Assembly: GCA_024220505.1 (NCBI GenBank)
Contig: JAKZZE010000001.1
Coordinates: 1,178,001-1,242,000, forward strand
Length of the DNA: 64,000 nt
Direction of reading: 5' to 3'
Source: Rhizopus arrhizus
Taxonomy: Eukaryota; Mucoromycota; Mucoromycetes; Mucorales; Rhizopodaceae
The notes below the pieces were generated by a model. That model worked only from the letters and a program-made list of their open reading frames with translations, ran no database searches and was not told the origin of the DNA. Shown here in pieces: positions 33,966-46,645 of this stretch; within the stretch, counting starts at the first letter, position 1; each line of letters starts with the position of its first letter. The position numbers were made by a program, and so were the translations under genes.

Positions 33966-35471
33966 GATTAAGCTCTGTTGAAAGAAAAAGAAAGAAACCA
34001 AAAAAAAAAAAAAAGATTGCGTTTCACGTAATTCGAACTCCATTTTTATGCAAAGGGCCAGACGTGTCACAAGCTATCCAATCTCTTGATTAAAAAGGGA
34101 ATTCTTACAGAACAGGCATTATAGATAATGTATACATGAGTTACTATTGAAAACTTGAGTGCTATTTTTTAATAGAAAACCAAGACCTCATCTATTAAAG
34201 CTATTTTTTCAATGAAAGAGTGCTATTTCAATTATGAAACTTTATCTATTTTGAGCCCTTTTAGTTGCTAATTCCTAGTCCAGACATCAACCTGAGTTGC
34301 CAACCTGTCGTCCTAAAAAATCTCTTTCCGTCTTTTTACTTGAGAGGTCAAATTTACATTAAAAATGACATATGTGCAGGTTATTACATTTGTAAAAAAA
34401 AAAAAAGTAATCAAAGAATCTCTCTCTGCCTATTCATATCACAGCCAATAGGTTCATTCTTATATTATTGTAGCAATAAGATAAGCAAATGATACTAGTG
34501 GTAGTGTTGTTTGTGTATATCATCAAAGCAGCATACTTTTTGCCTATATGCTACTTTGAAGTTAGAAAAAATAAATGTCCGTTTTGATAAAAACGAGTCT
34601 ATATACATCATAAAGTCTAACATTCTAAGCTAGTCACATACTTGTTGTAAGGCTAAAGTAAACCATTTACAGTGCATAAGCATAGGCTGTTGAAGCTTAT
34701 GAGTTTTATTCTAATGATCACGTATTTTTACCTGTGCAAGAAGACAAGGGATTTTTGTTGCATTTTGACTGCTTTTGGTACCATGGCAGCTCAATGTTCT
34801 GAATCTGTTATGATTATAATTGTTCTGTTTTATTTAATAACAAATATTTGTACTATTGAAGTTCATTTACTAGTTATATATTTTAGATTATTTATATTTT
34901 ATGATAATAACAATGTTAATTTAACATAATAAAAATACAAGTGTTTTCAACATGAAAGTTTATTAAATAGTTTATAATAAGGTTAAGGTTTACAAATATT
35001 TACATATATCCTCAATCTAATTAAACATTCTATCTTATTAAATATTTTCCTTTATCATTGGCTCAAGAAGGAATAGAAATCTAAACGTACTGTTAGATAA
35101 GGGGTATTTGAAAAAGATATCTTATTGATTCACTGTCCCTTCTTCTACATTTCCTTTGATATGCAAGATCTTTCATTCTTTTCATTTTTTATTTTGAATA
35201 AAATATAGCTATTTAACAAACTGCTTAGAAAAAAAGTACAATGCTCTATGCTATATATTCTATTTGCATAAAAATCATGAAATACATAAGCCACTGTCGA
35301 CTGTCTCAATTCCCTTAACCCGGGCAAAACAAATACATTTTATTCAATCAAAATAACTAAGAACTAGTTTTTTTTTTTATTATTTTTATTTTTACTTTTT
35401 TTTATCTCATTTTTTTTTTGTGCGTGCCTGTGCATTTGTATATATATTTTCTTTCTTCAATAGACTGATTC
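33966..35471. other. AT-rich intergenic region
   Basis: About 1.5 kb without a recognisable gene; ORFs here are short and rich in Ile/Tyr/Phe codons. Poly(T) tracts at 35371-35420 and TATATATATTT near 35438 precede the next gene, and probably form its promoter. Confidence 0.4.
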
Positions 35472-37328
35472 ATGACAGCTCAAGAGCGTTTTATGCCGCT
35501 TTCTTTTTCCAGAAATGAAAACAATGCCAGCAAATCAGTTCAGATTGGTCATTTCATAAAAGAGGCTTTACAAATTCTAAGACACGCAGATAATTCACTT
35601 TTCGGTAGCAGTGAAGATCAAACAGAGACAAGTGATATAAATGATAAAGACAATGATCAGTCAATCACTTGGAAACTGAATTTAACACCTACTACAATGA
35701 CACTGGATACTAGTATTTTGACTGTATGCGGATTAGAGAAGGTTTTGGAGCTTATACGCATCAATGTAAAGCCTCAGCCACCGAAATTTAAAAACAAGAG
35801 AACTATTCATTCGAATCTGTTTGACCTCAATTTATTCCACAAGATTACAAAGCCTGCATTTCAACTATCGGCTATTGTCGTCGTACCTCGACTAGATCAT
35901 GTCATGATTCAACAGCTGAATTCAATACAGTTTATGCGGCAATGTATTCAGAGCTTTGTCGATTGCGGCTATGCTTTCTTTTTGGACATACCTAGCCTTA
36001 TGGCTAATGCGGATATGATTCTATCAATGCCCAGTGCTGCTAAGGAACATGCGGTGGAGGCGCTTTTAATATTAAGCATATGCAGTCTTATGGCAAGGCA
36101 TGCAGCGTTGCACCAACCTTGTATTGACTCTGCGACAGCCAGTATGCTTATGCATTCCTATTATAGACAAGCACGAATGCTACTCGAAGATCTGTTTGAT
36201 GTGCATCACATATCTGTTGTCATCTCCATGTTTCTTCTTTCTGTTTTTACTCAGGGCCATACCTATCTCTTTTCTCCTTCCCGAGTTCAATCGACCTTAC
36301 TCACAACTGCCATTCGAATGGCCCTGGCAATGGATCTTCACAAGTTAGACACACGGCACGATAAGGAATCTGATCAAAAGGAGAGGTTGAGACGACTGGC
36401 TTGGATGTTGCTTGCTGCAGATTATTATGCGGATTGGAATACAACAGGTCAAACAGGACTTGTCGAGATATCTGATTGGCATGTCGATTTTCCACAACCA
36501 CTACCCAATGAGCCCGAGCCAAGGAAGATTGAGTACTTTTCACAGCATTGTCGAATGATTGTCATGCGCAAGCTGGAGCTATTCAAGGCAGCCTACATGA
36601 TATCCCTTCGATCACCCAAATATCTACAGTCAGGAATCGATCGACAGCTCTTTCAGAATTATTTCAACACACCCAATGCATTCAAGCTCGATCTTGTTCA
36701 TCCAAAAAAGACACCCGATTTAGAATCACTTTTATTGCACGAACTCTATTGTCATACTCAACTCTCAGCTCAACTACCCTTTTTACCTAAATATTACTTT
36801 ACTTCCTTTATCGCAGAGGAAGACCGTGCAAGATGTGTTGACTTGGATAACATATACCAAAGACTCAGACAGTCGCCGCCACCACCATCACTGGAAACTG
36901 CGTTCTATACAAAAGAATATATCCCATCGACCGAAACACATCCAACGCTTGAGTTTTATTGCCTCGTAAGCTGCTTGAGTACCCTAGAGAACTATACCTG
37001 TATCTTGGAAGCATTGGCATCTTTGGATCCTATGCGATGTCACCACAACCCTCTTTACGGTATCATCGTCCTATCGCATGTCGCCCTCCTTCTTCAAAAG
37101 ACACATCTTCGCCATGAAGAGATCTCGCCTCTCTGTCGACTTATTCTCATACGAATACAGTATTTGTTGCACCAAGTGAGAACAATCTATGCCGATCCAG
37201 TCATCTTGTTGTTAGAAAGAATGCTAGCAAGACTAAATATAGTTTATAAACAAGAGAGCCCTGCCGCCCTATCTACTAGAACACAGCAACTCACGAATTC
37301 TCTTCAAAATAAATTAAATCGTGCTTAA
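35472..37328 (+). CDS. fungal_trans (middle homology region) protein lacking a Zn2Cys6 domain
   Basis: A single-exon, 618-aa protein. The region of about 200-380 has the fungal transcription-factor middle homology pattern: LILSICSLMARHAAL, YYRQARMLLEDLFDVHHISV, TTAIRMALAMDLHKL, LRRLAWMLLAADYYADW and WHVDFPQPLPNEPE. No CX2CX6C cluster exists before it. The N terminus from MTAQERFMPLSFSRNENNAS is charged and polar, and no ATG-linked upstream exon with such a cluster was found. It may be a cofactor or a regulator that lost its DNA-binding domain. It is richer in G/C than its neighbours and intronless. Confidence 0.75.
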   Translation: MTAQERFMPLSFSRNENNASKSVQIGHFIKEALQILRHADNSLFGSSEDQTETSDINDKDNDQSITWKLNLTPTTMTLDTSILTVCGLEKVLELIRINVKPQPPKFKNKRTIHSNLFDLNLFHKITKPAFQLSAIVVVPRLDHVMIQQLNSIQFMRQCIQSFVDCGYAFFLDIPSLMANADMILSMPSAAKEHAVEALLILSICSLMARHAALHQPCIDSATASMLMHSYYRQARMLLEDLFDVHHISVVISMFLLSVFTQGHTYLFSPSRVQSTLLTTAIRMALAMDLHKLDTRHDKESDQKERLRRLAWMLLAADYYADWNTTGQTGLVEISDWHVDFPQPLPNEPEPRKIEYFSQHCRMIVMRKLELFKAAYMISLRSPKYLQSGIDRQLFQNYFNTPNAFKLDLVHPKKTPDLESLLLHELYCHTQLSAQLPFLPKYYFTSFIAEEDRARCVDLDNIYQRLRQSPPPPSLETAFYTKEYIPSTETHPTLEFYCLVSCLSTLENYTCILEALASLDPMRCHHNPLYGIIVLSHVALLLQKTHLRHEEISPLCRLILIRIQYLLHQVRTIYADPVILLLERMLARLNIVYKQESPAALSTRTQQLTNSLQNKLNRA

Positions 37329-37501
37329 AAGAATGTGCCTTTGTAATACACCTTTTATATACATCACTTCCTCCCTGCTTTATTCTTCAATTGTACACAC
37401 AAATAAAAATTATTGTTTTTTTACATTCTTATCATTTTCATACAAAATGGGGGTATACAAGGGAGGGAAGAGGAACAATCAGATAAGTAGGTATGAAGGA
37501 A

Positions 37502-40070
37502 TTACTCTTTTTGTGGTACAGAATGACATGTACCATCATGGGTGTATGTTGGTAATCCGATCGACAGGTCGTTTTGATCTTCTTGAAGTATTGAATACAA
37601 AGCAGGCGCACTCGGTTCTTGTTCAGTTGCCGTACTAGGTCCCTCAAAATAAGGATTATAAGGTACATTTGGTTCAAGTGGGTATGACTTGTCTTTTGTA
37701 TCATTCAATGACTCTTCTTGTTTGGGGCCAGTCGTCGATTCTTTTTGGGAAAATTTATCAAAGAGAGGGTCAGAGAGCAAAGGATCCTTGTAGACCTCTT
37801 TGATCCAATCTCGATCGGCTTCGAGCTGTCTAGATTGAGTGTGACTGTCTGATACAAAAGGCAGTGACATGCAACGGTAGAGATATCTCGAGTAAAAAAA
37901 GAGAGCGGTACCTGTTAAAATGGGTAAGGGAATAAGAGAGTATACTTGAAGAAGACCACCCTTTAGGATAAGTGAAGTGATCATGATCAGTTGAAAAACA
38001 ATGACTGAGGTTACCGTGATGGCATAGAGCAAGGGCCAGGCTTTACCACGTGTGTCGAGTTTGAATGAATAGATATAGATGAGCTCATACTTGAAGACCA
38101 AGGTCGCCATATTAAAATAAATGAACGAGAACGGAAGCACAATCGGAGCCGCAACGGAATAACCCAAGGTGACGGTAAAGACAGAGAGAATAAGGGCATA
38201 GTTCTTGCTAAATTTAAATCCTCCAGAATCATCCGACTTTGTGAGCAAGGTCAGCGGTCGTACCAAGCTAAATACAAGACCAACCATGTTTACGCAAGCA
38301 TAGTTGATCCAATAAATAGCAGAGCTGGCCATATTTTTGCCAATCTGAAAAACATAACGAGAGAGCATGGCACGGTTGATACCGTTGGAGGGTCTAGTCA
38401 AGTCTGTGATTTGACCAACGATACCGATCATTGTATTAAATGCGGTGAATGCAAAGATGTGATCAATGATGAAAAAAAGATAAGATTTCAGCAGTGTACT
38501 TTGACTTCGTGTGCTCTCAGTCTTGTAGGCTTGTTGTTGAGAGATCCAGCTCAGTAGACGTATGCTTACTACAAGCGAGAGAAACATAATCCAGGGTGCA
38601 AAATAGGACTGCATGATTTCTAGGTACACTCGGTGCTCATTCAAACTTGTGCTCGTCCTACCAAAGAATCTTAGGAAGTTGATCAGGTTGGAGAAGGAGG
38701 CGACAATCGCAGTTGGAATTAACCCGAGAAAAAAGAAGGAAAACATAAGTCCGTGACCATACCAGGACTTGAGCTGTAAGGTCTCTTGGTCGAGGTGCAT
38801 GCTGCTCCAGATAATATCCTCTGGATGTGGCGCCAAGCTGATTTTTTGTATCAGACGGTGTTCTGTCTTTGTCTTTTTTTTAATAAATTGTAAGCCTTGT
38901 ATGCAGTCTTCTTGCTAGGATAGATGACAAACAAGTAGCTGACATCTTTTAGTTGAGAACGGCTACGTTGAATCAATTGACAGAGTGCTGCTGCTTGGTT
39001 TTTATAATCATCAATTGTTTTTTCTTCGTTGAATAGGCTTCTTTTTATAAGGTGAATAGCTAATGGTAATAAAAAGGGTGTTATTTGCATGTTTCTTAAG
39101 CTATATATAATCTACCTTGTTCTTTTCTTTTTACTGCAGCTTCAGTTTTCTTTATTATCTTTTGATAATCCTTTACGAGGTAATCAATGTGCTCATTATA
39201 CCGACCAAGAACAATATGTTGGCAAGTGACATTCGAAAAATGATCAATCAGGTACTTGATCTTGTCATCCTCTTGAGATATGACTGCCTTATCAACGCGT
39301 ATAAGTAATGTTCTAGATACGAGATCTTCAATCTTTGAAAGAGATCTTTCAAATGTCGTATGGTATTTTTCTCTAAAACGTAAAAAGCGATTCGAAGAAT
39401 GCATCATCTGGCCAACAACAATAACTGAAAATAACCATGAAGCAATCGTTGGACACCAATACCATATATCATTATATGAGCTCTGATTCGGATAATTAAT
39501 AGCGGAAAGAGTTAAAAATCCAAGTCCTGGAGTAGGCGGCCATTTTCTACTTTTTGTGAAACAAATAAATAAGAATGGGAAAAAAGGGATGATTTTACAA
39601 TTTACCCGGTATTATAGGTGGCAGCGATATTGACTGGAAGTAAAATAGTAATACAAATCAAAGTCAAGATCATAGTAAGCTTTCTTAGTGTTCGCAAGTA
39701 ATAAATAAATGTGAACGCATCAAAATTAGTGTATTGTAATAAGATATCATCTTTTGTTTTCACTATTGTTTTTATCCAATGAAACCATCCACATTTTAAA
39801 GGCTCTGGTTTTTGAGTACAACTACAAAAAAGTTTTAATTTTTCAAATTCATTTTCTAATATCACTCCTCTCTTACTTTGATTTACATGATGTCCTTTTA
39901 AATTCATATATATTTGGGTATTTTGGCCTCAAGATACAAAAAACAAGTAAAGTGATGATAATTAGTGTTGCATTGACAGAGGCTTGCAATATAAATGATT
40001 CTAGTTGAATACGATCATCGAGTTCTTGTTGATCTTTAAATATATCCACAGATGATGCATATTTTTCCAT
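37502..40070 (-). CDS. CSC1/OSCA/TMEM63-type mechanosensitive cation channel (apparent frameshift)
   Basis: Exons 40070-39877, 39821-39606, 39546-39116 and 39059-37502 join in frame except at one site. The N-terminal membrane helix (LIIITLLVFCIL) is followed by RPKYPNIYEFK, then GWFHWIKTIVKTKDDILLQY, typical of the family. TIASWLFSVIVVG precedes the cytosolic RRM-like domain (TLLIRVDKAV, SYLFVIYPSKKTAYKAYNLL), then SLAPHPEDIIWSSM and the multi-helix 7TM core from 38790. The C-terminal tail is Asp/Glu/Pro-rich. A run of 8 T (38874-38881) leaves the two halves out of frame by one base. Osmosensitive cation conductance is the family role. Confidence 0.85.
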
Positions 40071-40129
40071 GAATAGTTTTGTTGAACTTATTTCAATTAA
40101 ATAAATACTTTCTAATAAAAATTGTGTAC

Positions 40130-40163
<34 letters not shown>

Positions 40164-40877
40164 AGAAAAAAGAATAAAAAAAAAACTGTGTATGTGTAAA
40201 AAAAAAAGTATAATGTTACACGGAATTAGAATATCCTAATTTGGATAAAAACCAAAACTTGATTTTAGCTGCTAGGTGACTATTTTAAACCTTATTATAA
40301 AGGAAATGATCAATTACTACTATTTTATATAAAAAATACATATAAAAAGAAAGAGAGAAAAAAAAAGGGGATGTGCGGTTTGTTAATTACCAATATTTTT
40401 CTGCATTTACTTAAAAACATAATATTAAGTTAAAATGATGCACTTGATATTAAGTAATAATAATAACAATCAATGCAGGACAAGCATATGTTTTAGCCCT
40501 TAATTTAATCGTAAGAAAATTTCATTTTCACATGAAAGATCAAAAAAATGCAACTATTATATTAATTTGGTGTTCATGTAAAATGTAAAGGCCTATCTTC
40601 TTTAACTAGGTTGATCTATAAGAAATAAATACGCGTAAAATTATTAAAGATTTCTTTTTTGAAAGATCAATCAAAAGATTTAATGATCCAGCAAGGTTCC
40701 CCTCATCTCTTGATTTGTCCTTTTTTATTATATTCATTGAATTTGATTGGCTTAGTTGACTTTAAATCTAACGATACAAATTTTTTGTGTGTGCAAATAT
40801 TTCTCTTCTTTCCTACATTAGATTATTAAAAAGCATCTTACAAAAACAATTCAAAGCTTTTGCTGGCATGGTAAAAA
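40071..40877. other. intergenic region with long A-runs
   Basis: No gene seen. An interrupted poly(A) stretch lies at 40130-40158 and more A-runs at 40197-40209. It is probably shared upstream sequence of the divergent CSC1 and ERT1-like genes. Confidence 0.4.
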
Positions 40878-42460
40878 ATGTCTGATACAAATCAACCCAA
40901 CACGGACCAATCTAGTACTCCATCTGAGGAAAATGCGACTAACCAACAACAACAACAACAACAACAACAACAAGATAACAAAAAGAAACCTCGTACTGGA
41001 CCTAAAAGACGAAAAGTAACACATGGTAATTTATAAGCATTTATTTCAAACAAATCAAGCTCATTCTTTCTGTATTATAGCTTGTGTTTACTGTAGACGA
41101 TCACACATGACTTGCGATGAAGGTAAAGAAAACAAAAAAAAAACTTTATCTAAACATCATTAGGTCGTCCTTGTCAACGTTGTATCAAACGCAGTATTGG
41201 TCATTTATGCCATGATGAAGTTAAAACGCCTAGTAACAATTCAACACCCATACAACAACAACTAAGTAATAATAACAGCGCCAGATCAGATATACAAACC
41301 AACCTAAGCAGCAGTAATTATGCCTCTTTATCCAATATGGCTCAAGCAAACAGTAAAACATATACACACATTGTTTTGTTCTCTTATATAAATATTACAT
41401 AGTGCTTGGATCTGGTAATAGTAATCTTGGAGGTCTCCCACTCCAATTTTATGGGCAAATGGGGGCTGGTCAACTTACATTTGCAAGTGAACAAATGGGA
41501 AATGAGATATCGGTTATTAGTGATTTTTTGGATTCATTAGGTGATACAGCAACACCTATTGCAACCGAAACGACAGCGCCTAATACAACAACCGTAAATA
41601 ACACAGAACGATTCTTTTTGACAGCGGCTGATCCATCTGATGGGAAATTAGAAGACCGTTTAACAGAAGTGATTAATGCAAAATATGAAGCTGGATTTTT
41701 AAAACCTTATAATTATGTAAATGGATATGCTAGGCTTCAAAAATACATGGACAGCAAGTAAAGCATTATATTTATTTATGTTATGATAACTTAAATATCT
41801 TTTTAGTATGTCTGCCTCTAGTCGACAGCGTATATTGAACGTGATGGGAACATTTCGTCCTGCTTTTAGATCGGTAGCTCAGTCATTAACAGATATTGAT
41901 TTAATATTAGTTGAAGAAGCCTTTGAAAGATTACTTTTGGTAAAATATAATAAGATTAATACTGTGATGATGAATTGATCATAGCAACTAGGATTATGAT
42001 AGAGTATTTAGTTCGATGGGTATACCAGCATGTTTATGGAGACGTACAGGCGAGATATATAAAGGAAATAAAGAATTTGCAGCACTTGTCAATGTGCCTA
42101 TTGAAAACCTTAGAGAAGGGAGATTGTGTATTTATGAATTAATGGCAGAAGAATCGGCGGTTAATTATTGGGAGGTAAAATAAACAATAGAGAGATACAG
42201 AAAGAAATGTTCATATTGCAAGTAGAAATATGGTAATATAGCCTTTGATCCTGGACAAAAGGCAGTCTTGACCTCATGTTTATTAAAAAGTCCTGATCCA
42301 GAGAACACAAGTGTGATTTCTTGCTGCTTTTCATTTACTATTCGTAGAGATAAATATAATATTCCTGTAAGTTTGTATTATAACTTTTCTATTACTTTTA
42401 TTAACTAACCATCGTTAGACTGTAATTGTTGGAAACTTTTTACCAATTCAACTACAATAA
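40878..42460 (+). CDS. ERT1: Zn2Cys6 regulator of gluconeogenesis, ERT1/AcuK-like
   Basis: Exons from the ATG at 40878 give a polar, Gln-rich start (CAA repeat at 40938-40970) with a basic KKPRTGPKRRKV patch. The binuclear zinc cluster follows, split by two introns: ACVYCRRSHMTCDEG and RPCQRCIKRSIGHLCHDE. Later exons give YEAGFLKPYNYVNGYARLQK, then SRQRILNVMGTFRPAFRSV, a PAS-like domain (VFSSMGIPACLWRRTGEIYK, EFAALVNVP) and the end ...VIVGNFLPIQLQ. This architecture is that of Ert1/AcuK/AcuM, which activate PEPCK and FBPase genes on non-fermentable carbon. The zinc ligands are all present. Confidence 0.9.
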
Positions 42461-43035
42461 AGCATATTTTCTGTACATTTTTATTTCTATATATTTATTA
42501 TAATGTCGATCTAAGTTTTATAATTTCATCTAATTCCACACTACATAAATATTACACTAGAAAGCTTATATATCTTTTTATAATATGTCAGTTTAATGTT
42601 TTTGCTATTTGAGAAAATCACAAATACCAGAGATACGACCGTTTACAGTTATTTGAGGATTATACAAGGACGTTTGTTATTTCTGAACCGCTTATGCTAT
42701 AGAGCCATCATCTGTACTGCAAAAAATGGTGCCTGGCTTAGTTAAATCAATCATAGTACGGAAAATAAAACAAAAAGTATTCTGTCAAAATAGAAAAGAC
42801 CAAAATCGTATATTGTTTGCAGTACATAAAGAGACGTCAAAGGTTGAAAGATAGAAGAACCAGGGAAACTTGAATCCTGCCGAGAACTTGATAGATAAAA
42901 AAAGCTTTATTAATGAAGTAATCCTATCATCTTCTTTAACAAACGCGTAATATTCACTTTTACATTTAAACAAACGATAAAAAATAAAATACTATTTTTT
43001 ATTTTCGTATATGGTTATTTTTAAGTTTTCTAAAA
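42461..43035. other. intergenic region between ERT1 and BCS1 3' ends
   Basis: AT-rich, convergent gene ends. No coding or RNA signal recognised. Confidence 0.4.
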
Positions 43036-44388
43036 TTAATTCCATAATAGCTCTATATTTTCAATGGCCTGAAGAGGTTGGTCTTTATAGTAAACAAAGT
43101 GACCTTGTAAACTAGCCGTGCTCACTTTTTTGCCCTTTAATTTTTCAACAAATCTATCTGCCAATTTTTCATCATCATAAAATCGAAGGAACATTTTACG
43201 TATTTGATAATCGGATGCATTGCCAAGATATTCCTTTAAATCCACTCTTCCTGGTCTTATTAATGCTGGATCTAACTTTTCAACATGATTTGTTGTCAAG
43301 AAAATAATACGTTCTTCTGCAGAGGCAACACCGTCTAAGGCGTTCAAGAGGCCACTAAAGGTGATCATGGATTGATAACCCTGATTGTCTGTCTGTGTTC
43401 GTTTCGTGAATGCAGCGTCTATATCTTCTAATAACATAATGCTACGTTCAGGAACATTGCTTAATAAATGATTTAATCGGTCATCTGTCAATCCACGTTC
43501 TGATAAATTAAGTATACAAATATTATATTCTAATTCTCCCTAATAATAGCCTTGTTAATTATTTTTTTTTTTTTTTTTTTTGAATATAATACTATTTACT
43601 GCTAAAGCTTGTATAAAACTACTCTTTCCGGATCCAGGTGGGCCATAAAGCATATAACCTCTACGATAAGGAATACCTCTTTCATTATACCATTTCCCAT
43701 TCATAATAAATGCCTTAACATCATTCACAATGCGTTCCTTGATCCCAGTATCCAAGATGACCGAATCCAATAATCGCCTCCTTCGAGGCATTCCAAAAGG
43801 TCTCCATTCTGGACCATAAGATGTGTAGATCACTGTCTTTCCCTCTTGCTTTTTTAATGCCATCTCTTGAGCTTCTTGTAGTAATTCTTCAAAAATGTAT
43901 CTATCTCGACTTAGAGTGGTGATTGTAATTGTTTCCCAAGGTGAACCAGTCGATAAATCCATCATTTTACCATCGCGTTGTCTCTGAACTTGCATCCAAA
44001 TATTTCGCCACTTGAAGAAATGATTGCCAGGTCCAGGTACAAATCCAAATTTGGTTGATACACTGCCATTATCATGTTGTTTATAACTCGTTTCAACCGC
44101 CAATTGCTGAACCTGTCGTTTGGGCGCCTGCTGAGACATCCAGTGTAAGAACCACTGATAAGATTTATCTTTGGAAGGAATCTCGAGTGTTACGAGTAGT
44201 CGACGTCGAAGTGCACTTGCTCCTACTGTAACTCCCCTTTTAAAAAGTGTTAGACCGGCAGTGACACCAATCAGCCCAAAACCAGCAGAGAAAAGTGGAT
44301 TGGATGTCACATTACTAAAAAGACCTTGCTTTTCTTCGGTTGGTATTCCTTCGGTGGTAGGTGTTTGTAAGGTTTCTACTATTGACAT
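43036..44388 (-). CDS. BCS1: mitochondrial AAA chaperone Bcs1
   Basis: Two exons; the intron begins GTAAATAGTATT after ALA at about 43600 and ends TTATTAG at about 43545. The N terminus has a membrane segment ([18 protein letters not shown]) followed by a basic import signal ([14 protein letters not shown]). The BCS1-specific domain covers [13 protein letters not shown] to [19 protein letters not shown]. The AAA module has Walker [12 protein letters not shown], Walker [13 protein letters not shown] and the sensor/arginine region [20 protein letters not shown]. Bcs1 moves the folded Rieske Fe-S protein across the inner membrane into complex III. A poly(A) run in the intron (coding strand) is not part of the protein. 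Confidence 0.94.
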
Positions 44389-46026
44389 TTAAAAAAAAAA
44401 GAAAAAAATTGAAACAAGGGGGATACTAAAAGCTTATTTTTATAGAGCCAGTCACTTTTGACTTTTTGCATGATTTTAGCTAGACTTTTTTACACTTTGC
44501 GATGAAGACAGCAGGTGTGCTTGACGCAATTACCTATCTCCATCGCTTCTTTAGAATCTTTGAAGTCATGCTACGCAAATAGTAAGTCTAAATAGAGTTC
44601 TGTCCATTAATTTAATTCAAAAACCAAATCCTTTCTGAGTTTTCTTAATCTACACACTTCTCTGCATCTAACAACCTTAATAAGATTTAGTCACAAGCAC
44701 AAAGCCCATGATTAATGTATTGAAACCCGAGATATTATAGCTTCTACCACCTTCTTTGACTTGCTTGGTATTACGTTTCAGCATCTCTTATCAGTTTATA
44801 ACGTTGTCAAATATCTATTACTCAAAATTACATTCTCTCGTCATACTACCTGAGTACGACCAAGCTATTAGATTTTTTTTTAAAAAAAAAGCTAAGCATG
44901 CTCAGTACCCCCTTTTTCTACTACATTACGCCGTATTTATTCAGCCATGACGGAAAGGCTTTTTTTAGAGCACAAGTTCAGAAGAGGCTCCTGTTAGATA
45001 CAAAAGGGGGTGCTCACAACTATTTTAGCAGATCTTAATAATACAGACAGTGATCACCGATCTTCTTCGTGTGACAACAAGAGCAACAATAGAAACCCTG
45101 AGAGATTTTCAACATATTTCTAGGGAAAAGGGGATGCAATTAGACAACCTGTACATCACTTTCCTTTTTTAAACTATAGTTTTTTCATTAATTAATGACA
45201 AGACCGATCAAAAGAGATCATCACATTCTACGTAAATGTACCTTGTTATTTTAGAACATTGGCTCTGTTTATTTTTAACGAAAATGTGCATTTAGTAAAT
45301 AATAATATCAGTGCAATCAATTCATTCTGCAACACAAAAGAAGAATGCTGTCGTACATTTATTTTGCTAAAAGTCAAGATATACTTTTTAGGTGACGGTG
45401 GTTCATGCCAAGGTTGCAAACATACCATTTATGATGGATGAGCTAGGGCTAGTGACAGGTTCAGAAGCATCAGCATTAGATGATCCAAAAATGATATGAA
45501 AGGGTTTAGAAGTGACAGACTTGTTCAATGTTGTGTTAAAAATACATTTTTTCCTGGGTGTAAACCCATGTTTGAATGTTTTCCTTCAGAGTTGGGCCCA
45601 ATTCGTTTTAGATCCTTCATCTTTTTCTTCAATACTCTCAGTCTATTTAGAAGCTCTGATATTCGTATCAACTTGAATAAAATTTACAAACCTTCTCATT
45701 ATTAATACAGCTTTTTTTTCTGCCCAAATTCATCCGACTTTATACACTTCCTTCAATTGATTTCTATGAAATATTCGAAATAGGGTTACAGAACATCTAC
45801 TAGTAAGTTAGACTTTATTTAATGTACAAAGATTCAGAATCTTTCAACGAACCACAGAATCGCAGAATTTTTATTTTGTATTTTCAGATTCAGAACACTA
45901 CTTTTTTGGTCAATGACGTTGTTTCCATAAGTTGTTGTTTGCTAAGCAATATTTTGTATATAATAGGCAGCTTTCAATTTGTTTTAATTACAAATTAGAA
46001 TAAAAATTCATTATTTATAAACATTG

Positions 46027-46070
<44 letters not shown>

Positions 46071-46207
46071 ATCCAAAAGTTTGAAGTATAATGGGATGTT
46101 CATTATTGAGATATGATGCGTCCACTGAAAACTTTTTAATATAAATTGCAATTTTAATTTCATTGTATATTCATAAAAAGATAAACACGTCTTTTGCTTT
46201 TATACAA
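44389..46207. other. gene-poor region with a long poly(T)
   Basis: About 1.8 kb. It holds a 26-codon ORF at 44502 and short ORFs at 45259-45705 without a recognisable domain. A 39-nt T-run lies at 46028-46066. Short patches such as LADLNNTDSDHRSSSCDN (near 45030) look protein-like but are isolated. I see no RNA gene. Confidence 0.4.
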
Positions 46208-46645
46208 TTAATTTTCATGCCAACATGAATTATCATTAAACAAATCACTCCAACCTCTTTCTAATGCTTCTGTATAATCTTTTTCATCTTCTTCAATATA
46301 ATCATTAAATAAAGACGTGTCTAAGGATTCATCTTCATCAGTTGTAAATGAATCATACATCATTACATCTTCTTGTTCTTTTGTAATAGTATGTGTGTCA
46401 TTATTATCATTTGTTAATATATTATATCTTTCTTTGTGAAATCGCTTTGTGGTGTGAAGAGACTAATGATGGTATGAGTACCCAAAAAATATGGTTTTAT
46501 ATGTGCACACCTCTTCATGATCATCCTCTCCTCTTGATTTACGTTTTAATGAATATGTGTTATTATTTACAACTATTATTAATAACAATTAATAAAACAT
46601 AATAAAAGTTATTAAATTATTATTTACTTTACTGCAATGTTCCAT
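46208..46645 (-). CDS. small acidic protein, unknown function
   Basis: Hand-built from three exons: 46645-46633, 46572-46511 and 46462-46208. The junctions (TGCA|GTAAAG...AATAATAG|TTG, then GAAGAG|GTGTGC...CATTAG|TCT) keep the frame for 109 aa. The N-terminal part is basic (TYSLKRKSRGEDDHEE). The C-terminal part is strongly acidic (DSFTTDEDESLDTSLFNDYI, EEDEKDYTEALERGWSDLFN) and ends CWHEN. The long open last exon and coherent splicing support a real gene. No family is recognised; a nuclear regulatory peptide is only a guess. Confidence 0.5.
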
